From NCBI GenBank assembly GCA_022823165.1, contig JAJDXR010000053.1, positions 1-64,000 of the forward strand: a stretch of 64,000 nt of DNA, written 5' to 3'. Positions 1 to 7,636 of this stretch are shown piece by piece; position 1 is the first letter of the stretch; each line of letters begins with the position of its first letter. The notes under the pieces were generated by a model, which saw nothing but the letters and a program-made list of their open reading frames with translations, did no database searches and was not told the origin of the DNA. This DNA comes from Anaerolineae bacterium. Its GTDB lineage: Bacteria; Chloroflexota; Anaerolineae; Aggregatilineales; Phototrophicaceae. Position numbers and translations under genes: made by a program.

Positions 1-232
1 GGTGGGCTCCCGTATGACCCGAGTCGGATAAAATTACGAATCCCTGGAAGAAGCTAGTTGCCCGCATTCGCGCCCGGGTTGTGGTTTTGTGGCTGTCCCG
101 AATTACGGGCGATCAACTCTGTGGCGAAAAAAACCTGTGACATGTTCGCTTAGAGAGTTATATCCGCGCTGTTCACCACTCCCGTGACAAGCGCTGACGG
201 CCAATCATCCAGGTGACGGAAAGCAAATTTCA
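1..232. other. Leading non-coding stretch
   Basis: No convincing gene is seen before the kinase start at 233. The only structure is a short hairpin CCCG-AATTA-CGGG near position 100, without a T-tract. The segment is probably the upstream regulatory region of the kinase gene, but no promoter can be singled out. Confidence 0.4.
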
Positions 233-1090
233 GTGGTTGATTCTAAACTGTGGCGGAGGATTTACGAAGTTGTTGGGCGCGACCCGCGGCAACTGCGTCC
301 GCTGACCGGCGGCAAGATCAGCCAGGTGCTGCGGGTGGATTTCGCTAGCGGCGAGCCACTGGTGGCGAAAGTTGGCGACGGCAGCCATGACTTGCGCATT
401 GAAGCATTCATGCTGCGCTACCTGCGTCAACACTCCCCGCTGCCCGCCCCCGAGGTGCTGCATGAAGAGCCAAATCTGCTGCTGATGGAGCACATCGCCG
501 GCGCCGAGCCCCTGGGTCCAGCGAGTCTACGTCACCTGGGCCAACTGCTGGCCGCCTGCCATCGAGTCCGCGGCGGCGCCTTCGGCTTGGAGCGCGCTAC
601 CTTGATCGGCCCGCTGCATCAACCGAACCCGCCAACGGACTCCTGGGTTGAGTTCTTCCGCGAGCAGCGCCTGCTGACCATGACCGGTCTGGCGCGAGCA
701 TCCGGCGAATTACCGGCCGCCCTTGAAGAGCGGCTGCTGCGCATCGCTGATTCGCTTCAGAACTTTCTCATCGAGCCAGCCTGCCCGGCGCTCATCCACG
801 GCGATATGTGGCGCACGAATATCATCGTTCGCGACGGTCGCATCGCCGGCATTATCGACCCGGCCCTCTACTATGCGCACAATGAAATGGAATTGGCTTA
901 CATGGCGCTCTTCGACGGCGTAGGCCAAGAGTTCTTCCACGCCTATAACGAGATTCTGCCCATTGACAGCCAATTCTGGGAGACGCGCCACCACATCTAC
1001 AATTTGTATCCGCTGCTTGTGCATCTGATCATATTTGGCCAAAAGTACATTCAGCCACTGGAAAAAAGCCTGGCGCGCTTTGGATTTTAG
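233..1090 (+). CDS. Fructosamine kinase family protein (ketosamine-3-kinase-like)
   Basis: A 285-residue protein of the fructosamine/ketosamine-3-kinase family, aminoglycoside-phosphotransferase fold, the usual length for bacterial members. These cytosolic enzymes phosphorylate sugar-amine adducts on proteins so that they fall off. The catalytic loop HGDMWRTNI lies near residues 188-196 and is followed by the metal-binding IDP (GIIDPALYY) near 207; an N-terminal ATP-binding lobe with LVAKV precedes them. The start is GTG at 233, which gives the best N-terminal length (TGGKISQVLRV follows at once); the upstream Shine-Dalgarno is weak. The gene stands alone, followed by a perfect inverted repeat and then the lysine leader. 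The family assignment is firm; the physiological substrate is unknown. Confidence 0.88.
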   Translation: MVDSKLWRRIYEVVGRDPRQLRPLTGGKISQVLRVDFASGEPLVAKVGDGSHDLRIEAFMLRYLRQHSPLPAPEVLHEEPNLLLMEHIAGAEPLGPASLRHLGQLLAACHRVRGGAFGLERATLIGPLHQPNPPTDSWVEFFREQRLLTMTGLARASGELPAALEERLLRIADSLQNFLIEPACPALIHGDMWRTNIIVRDGRIAGIIDPALYYAHNEMELAYMALFDGVGQEFFHAYNEILPIDSQFWETRHHIYNLYPLLVHLIIFGQKYIQPLEKSLARFGF

Positions 1091-1108
1091 TTTTATACAG
1101 GTTGCGTA

Positions 1109-1130
1109 AGTTAGTATTTTCGTACTAACT
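1109..1130. promoter_or_regulatory. Perfect 8-bp inverted repeat, possible operator
   Basis: AGTTAGTA and TACTAACT are exact inverted arms around the six bases TTTTCG. It lies 18 bases after the kinase stop and about 75 bases before the lysine leader peptide. No T-tract follows, so it is a poor intrinsic terminator; a dimeric repressor site is possible. Confidence 0.35.
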
Positions 1131-1135
1131 GTAAC

Positions 1136-1164
1136 TGGAGTGGCTGCCATTATCGCGCTAAAGT
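1136..1164 (+). promoter_or_regulatory. Candidate promoter of the lysine operon
   Basis: TGGAGT (1136-1141), a 17-base spacer and TAAAGT (1159-1164) resemble a sigma-70 type promoter, with 3/6 and 4/6 consensus matches. The placement, about 40 bases before the leader peptide, is what an attenuated operon needs. It is a weak match and the assignment is tentative. Confidence 0.3.
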
Positions 1165-1205
1165 ACGTGATTGAGTAAAGGCAAGTTGTCATCAAGCGGT
1201 CAAGC

Positions 1206-1253
1206 ATGAATTCAAACGCAAGCAAGAAGGCCAAGAAGACCTGCACCCACTGA
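1206..1253 (+). CDS. Predicted lysine leader peptide
   Basis: A 15-residue open frame reading MNSNASKKAKKTCTH followed by TGA. Four of its fifteen codons are lysine, as AAG AAG GCC AAG AAG (1224-1238). It sits directly upstream of a terminator and of lysW, the first gene of a lysine operon. The likely role is to sense charged tRNA-Lys through ribosome stalling, not to make a functional peptide. Leader-peptide attenuation of lysine genes has been reported in Thermus. A weakness is the lack of a clear Shine-Dalgarno close to the ATG. Confidence 0.6.
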   Translation: MNSNASKKAKKTCTH

Positions 1254-1317
1254 AATGGGCTTGTTTGTGCTGACAGAGAACTTTAGGACACAGACCCGCC
1301 CATACGGCGGGTTTTTT
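1246..1317 (+). promoter_or_regulatory. Lysine attenuator: mutually exclusive hairpins and terminator
   Basis: Four segments can be seen. Segment 1 is CCCA (1246-1249), segment 2 is ATGGGC (1255-1260), segment 3 contains CCCGCCCAT (1295-1303) and segment 4 is GGCGGG (1306-1311) followed by six T. Segments 1:2 pair around the leader stop codon (CCCA/TGGG); 2:3 pair perfectly (ATGGGC with GCCCAT) as antiterminator; 3:4 form the terminator stem CCCGCC/GGCGGG. A ribosome stalled at the lysine codons would cover segment 1 and free segment 2 for antitermination. One reaching TGA at 1251 would cover segment 2 and allow termination. The arrangement is seen directly; the mechanism is inference from trp/his-type attenuators. 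Confidence 0.65.
1295..1317 (+). terminator. Intrinsic terminator within the lysine leader
   Basis: A six-base-pair all-GC stem CCCGCC/GGCGGG with loop CATAC is followed by TTTTTT. It lies 34 bases before lysW, so it is the terminator arm of the attenuator, not an operon end. Confidence 0.75.
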
Positions 1318-1350
1318 GTTGCGCGGTAGTGAGCAGTAGGAGACGAGATA

Positions 1351-1527
1351 ATGACTGAAGGAACAGCACTTTGCCCGGAATGCGACGCCGATGTTGAGAT
1401 TCCCGCGGACGTCATGGAAAACGAATTGGTTTCCTGCCCCGAATGCGGCGCTGAACTGGAGGTCATGGGCTTGAATCCGATTGAATTGGAATTGGCGCCG
1501 GAAATCGAAGAGGATTGGGGAGAATAA
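1351..1527 (+). CDS. lysW: Amino-group carrier protein LysW
   Basis: A 58-residue acidic protein. LysW shields the amino group of aminoadipate and carries all later lysine intermediates on its C-terminal glutamate. The N-terminal half has a zinc knuckle with two CPEC motifs (CPECDADV and CPECGAEL), and the protein ends in EDWGE, the diagnostic C-terminus whose last Glu is the attachment point. AGGAG at 1338-1342 is well placed for ATG 1351. It is the first structural gene after the attenuator, and the ribosome-binding site of lysX lies inside its last codons. Identification rests on motif, size and context together. Confidence 0.95.
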   Translation: MTEGTALCPECDADVEIPADVMENELVSCPECGAELEVMGLNPIELELAPEIEEDWGE

Positions 1528-1532
1528 TCCGC

Positions 1533-2411
1533 ATGCGCGTCGCAATGCTGGTCACCCATATTCGAGCCGAAGAAAAGCTGATACTGTCAGCTTTCAACAA
1601 CCGCGAGATCAGCCCTGACATCATCCTGGACCGGGAACTGAATTTTGATATTTCCCGGGGCAGCGAGCAGTTGGCGCCTTCCGGCATCGCCTGGCGCGCG
1701 TATGACCTGATCTTTGAGCGCTGCGTCAGCACCTCGCGCGGCATGTATGCCTTGGCCGTCCTCAACAGTTGGGGCATCCGCAGCTTCAATGCTTATGAGA
1801 CAGCCGCCATCTGCGCCGACAAAGTGCGCACCAGCATCGCGCTGACGCAGGGCGGCATCCCGCAGCCGCATACGCGCCTCGCATTCACGCCGGACAGCGC
1901 CATGCAAGCCATCGAAGACGTCAAGTACCCGGCGGTGCTGAAACCGGTCACCGGCTCCTGGGGACGGCTGCTGGCGCGCGTGCACAATCGCGACAGCGCT
2001 GAAGCCATCCTGGAGCATCGGCAGACGCTGGGCGATTACAATCATCACATATATTACGTGCAAGAATATGTCGATAAACCCGGGCGCGACATCCGGGCTT
2101 TCGTCGTGGGCGATCGCACCATCGCCGCCATCTACCGCGCCTCCAACCACTGGATTACCAATACCGCGCGCGGCGGCCAGGCGACCAACTGCCCCGTGAC
2201 CCCGCAGCTGGATGAAATCTGCGTCCGGGCGGCCGCGGCGGTCGGCGGCGGCATCCTGGCCATTGACCTGCTGGAAGACGCGCGGGGCAACTACGTCGTC
2301 AACGAGATCAACCACACCATGGAATTCCGCAATAGCAGCCAACCGACCGGCGTCGATATCGCCCAGGAAGTCATCGATTATGTCATTGAGCAAGTCGAGG
2401 TAATGGCGTGA
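1533..2411 (+). CDS. lysX: LysW--2-aminoadipate ligase LysX
   Basis: A 292-residue ATP-grasp ligase that joins the alpha-amino group of 2-aminoadipate to the C-terminal Glu of LysW with ATP hydrolysis. Visible features are the ATP-grasp lid segment YPAVLKPVTGSWGR, the RDIRAFVVGD strand and the C-terminal metal-binding VNEINHTMEF. ITNTARGGQ is the substrate-loop motif of the LysX/ArgX family. The frame is open from TTG at 1515, but ATG 1533 is preferred: it has GGGGAG ten bases upstream and gives the conserved start MRVAML. The stop overlaps the next gene by four bases. Dual LysX/ArgX activity cannot be excluded from sequence. Confidence 0.94.
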   Translation: MRVAMLVTHIRAEEKLILSAFNNREISPDIILDRELNFDISRGSEQLAPSGIAWRAYDLIFERCVSTSRGMYALAVLNSWGIRSFNAYETAAICADKVRTSIALTQGGIPQPHTRLAFTPDSAMQAIEDVKYPAVLKPVTGSWGRLLARVHNRDSAEAILEHRQTLGDYNHHIYYVQEYVDKPGRDIRAFVVGDRTIAAIYRASNHWITNTARGGQATNCPVTPQLDEICVRAAAAVGGGILAIDLLEDARGNYVVNEINHTMEFRNSSQPTGVDIAQEVIDYVIEQVEVMA

Positions 2412-3433
2412 TCCGGGCGGGTATAGTCGGCGGCAGCGGTTACACCGGCGGCGAATTGCTGCGGCTGCTGCATTTTCATCCCCAGGTGGAAGTTACGCAG
2501 ATCACCAGCCGCGAGCAGGCCGGGCGCTACATCCACACCGTCCATCCCAATCTGCGCGGTGTATCGACGCTCAAGTTCATCCATCCTGAGGCCTTGGCTG
2601 CCTGCGATTTGCTCTTCCTGGCGCTGCCTCACGGCACGGTTGCGCGAAACATTGAGCGCTATGCCGGGCTGGCGCCGAAGCTGATCGACTTGTCCGCTGA
2701 CTTCCGGCTCGGCTCCGCTTCAGCCTATGAACGTTGGTATGGCGAAGCCCACCCGGCGCCGGACTGGCTCGGGCGCTTCGTCTACGGCCTGCCAGAGGTC
2801 AATCGCGAGCGGCTCAGCGGCGCTGATTATGTCAGTGGCGTCGGCTGCAACGCCACAGCCGTCAACCTGGCTCTGGCGCCCCTGGCGCGCGCGAGCCTGC
2901 TGCAGCGCGCCGCCATCGAAATCAAAGTCGGCTCCTCCGAAGGCGGCAACAAGAGCAACGCCGGCTCCCACCATCCCGTACGCAGCGGCGCCGTCCGCAG
3001 CTACAAAGCCACTGGCCACCGCCACCTGGCGGAAGCGCAGATGATCCTGGGCTGCGACTTGCCGATTCACTTCGCCGTCACGGCCATCGAAATGGTGCGC
3101 GGCGTTCACCTGCTGGCGCACTGCTATCTGACGGAGCGCCTGGCTGAACGAGACATTTGGCGCTTGTATCGCGGCGCCTATCGCGGCGAGCCCTTTCTGC
3201 GGCTGGTCAGCGGCAAAGTCGGCCTGCATCGCCTGCCCGAGCCGCGCGTGGTCGCGGGAAGCAACTACTGCGATATTGGCTTTGAGCTGGACGACGATGG
3301 TCAACACCTGGTGGTGATCGCCGCCCTGGACAATCTGGGCAAAGGCGCGGCCGGCAGCGCGGTCCAAGCGATGAATCTCATGCACGAATTCGACGAAACG
3401 ACCGGGCTGGAATTCCCGGGCGTCTATCCCTGA
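2408..3433 (+). CDS. lysY: LysW-aminoadipyl-phosphate reductase LysY (ArgC family)
   Basis: A 341-residue NADPH-dependent reductase that converts LysW-gamma-aminoadipyl phosphate to the semialdehyde. The N-terminus carries the nucleotide-binding loop GGSGYTGGELLRLL (residues 7-20). The catalytic cysteine is in GVGCNATAVNLAL, about residue 147, and the ArgC-family segment SSEGGNKSNAGSHHP follows. It starts at GTG 2408, overlapping the lysX stop (GTGA), which points to translational coupling. ArgC acts on acetylglutamyl phosphate in other bacteria, and only the context makes this LysY; a bifunctional arginine role is possible because no separate arg gene is nearby. Confidence 0.92.
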   Translation: MIRAGIVGGSGYTGGELLRLLHFHPQVEVTQITSREQAGRYIHTVHPNLRGVSTLKFIHPEALAACDLLFLALPHGTVARNIERYAGLAPKLIDLSADFRLGSASAYERWYGEAHPAPDWLGRFVYGLPEVNRERLSGADYVSGVGCNATAVNLALAPLARASLLQRAAIEIKVGSSEGGNKSNAGSHHPVRSGAVRSYKATGHRHLAEAQMILGCDLPIHFAVTAIEMVRGVHLLAHCYLTERLAERDIWRLYRGAYRGEPFLRLVSGKVGLHRLPEPRVVAGSNYCDIGFELDDDGQHLVVIAALDNLGKGAAGSAVQAMNLMHEFDETTGLEFPGVYP

Positions 3434-3446
3434 GGCGCGGAGCCTG

Positions 3447-4256
3447 ATGTCAAGCGCGGAACTTCTGATAGTTAAACTGGGTGGCGGCGCCGGGCTGGAT
3501 CTGGCGGCTGCCTGCGAAGACCTGGCGGTTATCGCAAAGCAGCGCCCGCTGGTGGTCCTACACGGCGTGAGCGACGCCATGAACCGGCTCTGCGCCCAGC
3601 TGGGCATCGAAGTGCAAACTCTGACGTCGCCCTCCGGCCATAGCTCTCGTTATACGCCGCCGGCGACGCGCGATGTCTACGTCCGCGCGGCCGAGCAAGC
3701 CAATGCCGAATTGGTCGCCGAGTTGCAAGGGCGAGGCGTCTCCGCGACCGGCTTCGTCGGCGACCGCGTCGTCCTGCGCGGCAGCCGCAAGAAAGCCATC
3801 CGCGCCGTCATAAACGGCAGAATCCGCGTGGTGCGTGACGACCACAGCGGCGCCATCGCCAGCGTCGACGCGACAGCGCTGCGAGACGCGCTGGCGCAAA
3901 GCCGGGTACCGGTGCTGCCGCCGATGGCCAGCAGCGACGACGGCTTGCTGAATGTCGACGGCGACCGAGCCGGCGCGGCAGTGGCCGGCGCTCTGGGCGC
4001 CAGTACGCTCGTGATACTGAGCAATGTGCGCGGCTTGTACCGCGACTTTCCCGACGAAGCCAGCTTCGTTGAGCAGGTGGCGTTTGCGCAGATTGACAGC
4101 GCGCTGGCCTGGGCGCAGGGGCGTATGAAACGCAAAGTGCTGGCGGCGCGGGAAGCGCTGACTCAAGACGTGGCGGCAGTCATCATCGGCGACGGCCGCG
4201 TGAGCAAGCCGGTGTCGCAAGCGCTGCACGGGGAAGGCACGAGGTTCAGCAGATGA
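3447..4256 (+). CDS. lysZ: LysW-aminoadipate kinase LysZ (ArgB family)
   Basis: A 269-residue amino-acid kinase that phosphorylates the side-chain carboxylate of LysW-aminoadipate. The N-terminal strand LLIVKLGGGAGLDL and the VVLHGVSDAM segment are typical of the carbamate kinase/ArgB fold. The C-terminal part contains GDRAGAAVAGALGASTLVILSN and the GRMKRKVLAAREAL helix. It begins 13 bases after lysY and its stop overlaps the lysJ start (ATGA), fitting the operon. Like lysY it could also act on the acetylglutamate or LysW-glutamate branch. Confidence 0.92.
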   Translation: MSSAELLIVKLGGGAGLDLAAACEDLAVIAKQRPLVVLHGVSDAMNRLCAQLGIEVQTLTSPSGHSSRYTPPATRDVYVRAAEQANAELVAELQGRGVSATGFVGDRVVLRGSRKKAIRAVINGRIRVVRDDHSGAIASVDATALRDALAQSRVPVLPPMASSDDGLLNVDGDRAGAAVAGALGASTLVILSNVRGLYRDFPDEASFVEQVAFAQIDSALAWAQGRMKRKVLAAREALTQDVAAVIIGDGRVSKPVSQALHGEGTRFSR

Positions 4257-5419
4257 GTACATCTACGACCGTCTTCGAAATTGAAGAACGCTACGGTTCC
4301 GGCGCTTACGGCAAGCGGCCGACCGCGCTGGTTCGCGGCCAAGGCGTATATGTCTGGGACAGCGACGGCAAGCGCTACCTGGACGCGACCAGCGGGCAAG
4401 GCGTGGCCGCGCTGGGGCACTGTCACCCGGCCGTAGTCGCCGCCGTGAACGCTCAGGCCAGCAGGCTGGTTTCTATCCACGAATCATTCTATAACGACCG
4501 CCGCGCCGAGCTGTATACGCTGCTGGACAGCGTCACGCCCGCGGATCTAAGCCGCTTCTTCTTGTGCAACAGCGGCGCGGAAGCCATCGAAGGCGCGCTC
4601 AAGGTCGCCAAATTACTCACCGGGCGCAATGGCATCGTGGCCGCCAAACGCGCCTTTCACGGCCGCACGACCGGCGCCTTGTCCATGACCTGGACACCGA
4701 AGTATCGCAAGCCTTTCCAGCAGTGGCTGCCGACTGTCGAACACATCGCCTATAACGATATAGCCGCCGCCGTAGCGGCGATTAGGCCGGAGACCGCCGC
4801 GGTTGTGGTCGAATCTGTACAGGGCGAAGGCGGCGTTCATCCAGCCGACAATGACTTTTTGCAGGCTCTGCGCGAGCGCTGCGACTGGACCGGCGCCATG
4901 CTGATCCTGGACGAGATTCAGACCGGCTTCGGGCGCACGGGCAAGTGGTTCGGTTTTCAGCATGCTGGCATTGTGCCCGACATCATCGTTGTGGCCAAAG
5001 CCATCGGCGGCGGCCTGCCTATGGGCGCTGTCTGCTGGCGGGCCGCGCACGGGCCCATCGGCCGCGCCAGCCACGGCAGCACTTTCGGCGGCAATCCGCT
5101 GGCTTGCGCCGCCGCCATCGCGACGCTCTCGATCATCCGCGACCAAAACATTGTGGAGCAAGTCAGCAGCAACGGAGACTGGTTGATCAACGAACTGAGG
5201 AATCTCGAATTGCGCCGCGTACGCACTGTGCGAGGACGCGGCTTGATGGTCGGCTTGGAGCTGCGCGGACGTGTGACGCCGGTCCTGAAAGCGCTGCAGG
5301 AACAGGGCGTCCTGGCGCTGCCGGCCGGGTTAAACACGCTGCGTCTGCTGCCGCCGCTGATTATCAGCCGCGATGAATTGCGCCTCGTCATTGAGGCCAT
5401 TAAGACGGTTTTGGACTGA
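4253..5419 (+). CDS. lysJ: LysW-aminoadipate semialdehyde aminotransferase LysJ
   Basis: A 388-residue class III PLP aminotransferase (ArgD family) that makes LysW-lysine from the semialdehyde using glutamate as donor. Landmarks in order are LFLCNSGAEAIEGALK, FHGRTTGALS, LILDEIQTGFGRTGK and the PLP lysine in VVAKAIGGGLPMGAV at about residue 249, then GSTFGGNPLACAAA. Length is normal for the family. It starts with ATG overlapping the lysZ stop and ends four bases before lysK. Specificity for the LysW substrate is inferred from the operon. Confidence 0.93.
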   Translation: MSTSTTVFEIEERYGSGAYGKRPTALVRGQGVYVWDSDGKRYLDATSGQGVAALGHCHPAVVAAVNAQASRLVSIHESFYNDRRAELYTLLDSVTPADLSRFFLCNSGAEAIEGALKVAKLLTGRNGIVAAKRAFHGRTTGALSMTWTPKYRKPFQQWLPTVEHIAYNDIAAAVAAIRPETAAVVVESVQGEGGVHPADNDFLQALRERCDWTGAMLILDEIQTGFGRTGKWFGFQHAGIVPDIIVVAKAIGGGLPMGAVCWRAAHGPIGRASHGSTFGGNPLACAAAIATLSIIRDQNIVEQVSSNGDWLINELRNLELRRVRTVRGRGLMVGLELRGRVTPVLKALQEQGVLALPAGLNTLRLLPPLIISRDELRLVIEAIKTVLD

Positions 5420-5422
5420 AGC

Positions 5423-6466
5423 ATGAGCGCCGCGACTGCCGAGAAATTGCTGCGCGACCTGGTCAGCATACCCAGCCCCTCTTGCCATGAAGCGGAGGCA
5501 TCCGCCTTTCTGGCCGATTGGATGCGAAATAAGGGCTACGAACAAGCCTATGTCGACGAGGTGGGAAATGCGGTCGGCATCATCGGCAGCGGGGCGCGCG
5601 AGATCGTCCTGCTCGGGCATATCGACACCTTCGCCGGTTTCCCGCCGGTTCGCCGCGAGGGTCGCCTGTTATACGGTCGCGGCGCGGTGGACGCCAAAGG
5701 CCCGCTCTGCGCCTTCGCTGTAGCCGCGCGGCAAGCCGCCCTGCCTGACAGCATCCGCGTGGTCGTCATCGGCGCGGTGGAAGAAGAGGCGGCGACCAGC
5801 CGCGGCGCCCGCCATGCGCTTAGCCGCTTTCAGCCGGACCTCTGCGTCATCGGCGAGCCATCACGCTGGGATCGCATCACGCTGGGTTACAAGGGCCGGC
5901 TGCTGCTCGACTGGCGCTGGGCCGGCGGCCTGGCGCACAGCGCCGGCGATACGCCCAGCCCGGCCGAACGCGCCCTGGAATATTGGCTGGCGGTCAAGGA
6001 ACGCTGCGAGCAACATAACCAGGGCATTGACTCGCTTTTTGGCCGGCTGGATGCCTCGCTGCGAGATATCAATACCTGGCAAGAAGGCGTCAATGGCGTG
6101 GCGGAAATGACGCTGGGGCTAAGGCTGCCGCCGGGCATCAGCCCTGACAAACTGGCGCGGCAGTTGCCGCCCGCAAACGGCGCGTCGGTCACCGCTCGCG
6201 GCGCCGAGAAGGCTTATACCGGCGACCGCAACAGCGAGCTCAGTCGCGTGTTTCGCCGGGCGATACGAGCTGCCGGCGGCGTCCCGCGCTTCCTCTATAA
6301 GACTGGCACCGCGGACATGAATGTAGTGGGTCCACACTGGAATTGCCCAATCCTGGCTTACGGGCCGGGCGACTCCGCGCTGGATCATACACCCGACGAG
6401 CATATTGATCTCGATGAGTATCTGCAGGCGATAAACGTCCTTGCTACCGTACTTGAATCACTATGA
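5423..6466 (+). CDS. lysK: LysW-lysine hydrolase LysK
   Basis: A 347-residue zinc amidohydrolase of the M20/ArgE-DapE group that releases free lysine from LysW-Lys. Metal-binding motifs are seen in order: VLLGHIDTF (His, Asp), [11 protein letters not shown] (Asp), [13 protein letters not shown] (Glu pair) and the late [13 protein letters not shown] (His). This is the last step of the pathway and the last of the six LysW genes. The stop TGA lies just before the homocitrate synthase frame. The operon context distinguishes it from an acetyl-lysine or acetyl-ornithine deacetylase. Confidence 0.92.
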   Translation: MSAATAEKLLRDLVSIPSPSCHEAEASAFLADWMRNKGYEQAYVDEVGNAVGIIGSGAREIVLLGHIDTFAGFPPVRREGRLLYGRGAVDAKGPLCAFAVAARQAALPDSIRVVVIGAVEEEAATSRGARHALSRFQPDLCVIGEPSRWDRITLGYKGRLLLDWRWAGGLAHSAGDTPSPAERALEYWLAVKERCEQHNQGIDSLFGRLDASLRDINTWQEGVNGVAEMTLGLRLPPGISPDKLARQLPPANGASVTARGAEKAYTGDRNSELSRVFRRAIRAAGGVPRFLYKTGTADMNVVGPHWNCPILAYGPGDSALDHTPDEHIDLDEYLQAINVLATVLESL

Positions 6467-6484
6467 GTGAGAACTGGCAAGCCC

Positions 6485-7636
6485 ATGCACAACCGAAACA
6501 TTCCCGTCCAAGGCTTCAATTTTATCGACTCCACCTTGCGCGAGGGCGAGCAATTTCGCGGGGCGCATTTCACCATCGAAGACAAGCGCGAAATCGCGCA
6601 ACTGCTCGACAAATTCGGCGTCGAATATATGGAGTTGTCGACGCCGGTCGCCAGCCCGCAGAGCGCAGCCGCCATTAGAGCGCTGGCGAAAATGGATCGC
6701 GGCTTTCGGCTGCTGACGCATATCCGCGCCAATCTGGACGATGCCAAGCTGGCGGTGGATTGCGGCGTCGACGGCGCTGATGTTTATATCGGCACCTCCG
6801 ATTACATGCGCCAATTCAGCCACGGCAAGAGTCTCGAGCAGGTCATCGAAATCGGCCAGGAAGTCATTGCTTTCCTCAGGGAAAACCAAGTCGAAACGCG
6901 CTTCAGCACTGAAGACACCTTCCGCAGCAACTTCGCCGATGTCATGACGGTTTACCGCGCCATGGACCTGGCCGGCGTGGACCGCGTGGGCGTGGCCGAT
7001 ACGGTCGGCGTGGCGGATCCGCTGCAGACCTACAACCTGATTTCCAATCTGCGCGATGTCGTCAGCTGCGATATTGAATTCCACGGGCACAACGACAGCA
7101 GTTGCGCCGTGGCCAACGCCTACAGCGCCTTGCAAGCCGGCGCGACGCATATCGACACCACCGTGCTGGGCATCGGCGAACGCAACGGAATTACGCCCAT
7201 GGGCGCGCTAATCGGCCGGCTTTACACCTGCGACAAGTCACTGGTCGCGAAATACGACCTGCCGCTCTTGGGGGAGATCGAGAACGTGGTGGCGGCCAAG
7301 GTCGGCATCGACATTCCTTTTAACACGCCCATCACCGGCGCTGTCGCCTTCCATCACAAAGCCGGCGTACACACCAACGCGGTGCTGCAGAACCCGACCA
7401 CCTATGAGGCGGTCGCCCCGGAAGATTTTGGCATGTCGCGCATTATCGATGTCGCCCATCGGCTGGTCGGGCGCAACGCCATTCGCGATCGCGCCGCTGG
7501 CCTGGGCATCGACCTGCCCGATGAGTCGCTGCGGACCGTTACCGATCAGGTCAAGTCGATGGCGGATGAACGGCAAATCACGCTGGCTGATGTCGATAAG
7601 ATGCTAAGCGACTCGCGCCTGCCGATCGACGATTAG
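6485..7636 (+). CDS. Homocitrate synthase
   Basis: A 383-residue enzyme of the isopropylmalate/homocitrate synthase family that condenses 2-oxoglutarate and acetyl-CoA in the first step of the aminoadipate pathway. It shows FIDSTLREGEQF near the N-terminus (metal-binding Asp and Arg), a central FSTEDTFRS, and IEFHGHNDSSCAVANAY with the metal-binding His pair. HTNAVLQNPTTYE follows. It resembles the short, single-domain Thermus enzyme: no LeuA-type C-terminal regulatory domain is present. ATG 6485 is preferred, but a GTG at 6467 directly after the lysK stop is also in frame; neither has a strong Shine-Dalgarno. Its stop overlaps the convergent MFS gene by four bases. Confidence 0.92.
   Translation: MHNRNIPVQGFNFIDSTLREGEQFRGAHFTIEDKREIAQLLDKFGVEYMELSTPVASPQSAAAIRALAKMDRGFRLLTHIRANLDDAKLAVDCGVDGADVYIGTSDYMRQFSHGKSLEQVIEIGQEVIAFLRENQVETRFSTEDTFRSNFADVMTVYRAMDLAGVDRVGVADTVGVADPLQTYNLISNLRDVVSCDIEFHGHNDSSCAVANAYSALQAGATHIDTTVLGIGERNGITPMGALIGRLYTCDKSLVAKYDLPLLGEIENVVAAKVGIDIPFNTPITGAVAFHHKAGVHTNAVLQNPTTYEAVAPEDFGMSRIIDVAHRLVGRNAIRDRAAGLGIDLPDESLRTVTDQVKSMADERQITLADVDKMLSDSRLPIDD

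Noticed and set aside
1100..1350. Lysine riboswitch (L box) upstream of lysW
   Set aside because: The region between the kinase stop and lysW is too short for the large L-box aptamer, and the leader peptide with alternative hairpins explains the terminator better.
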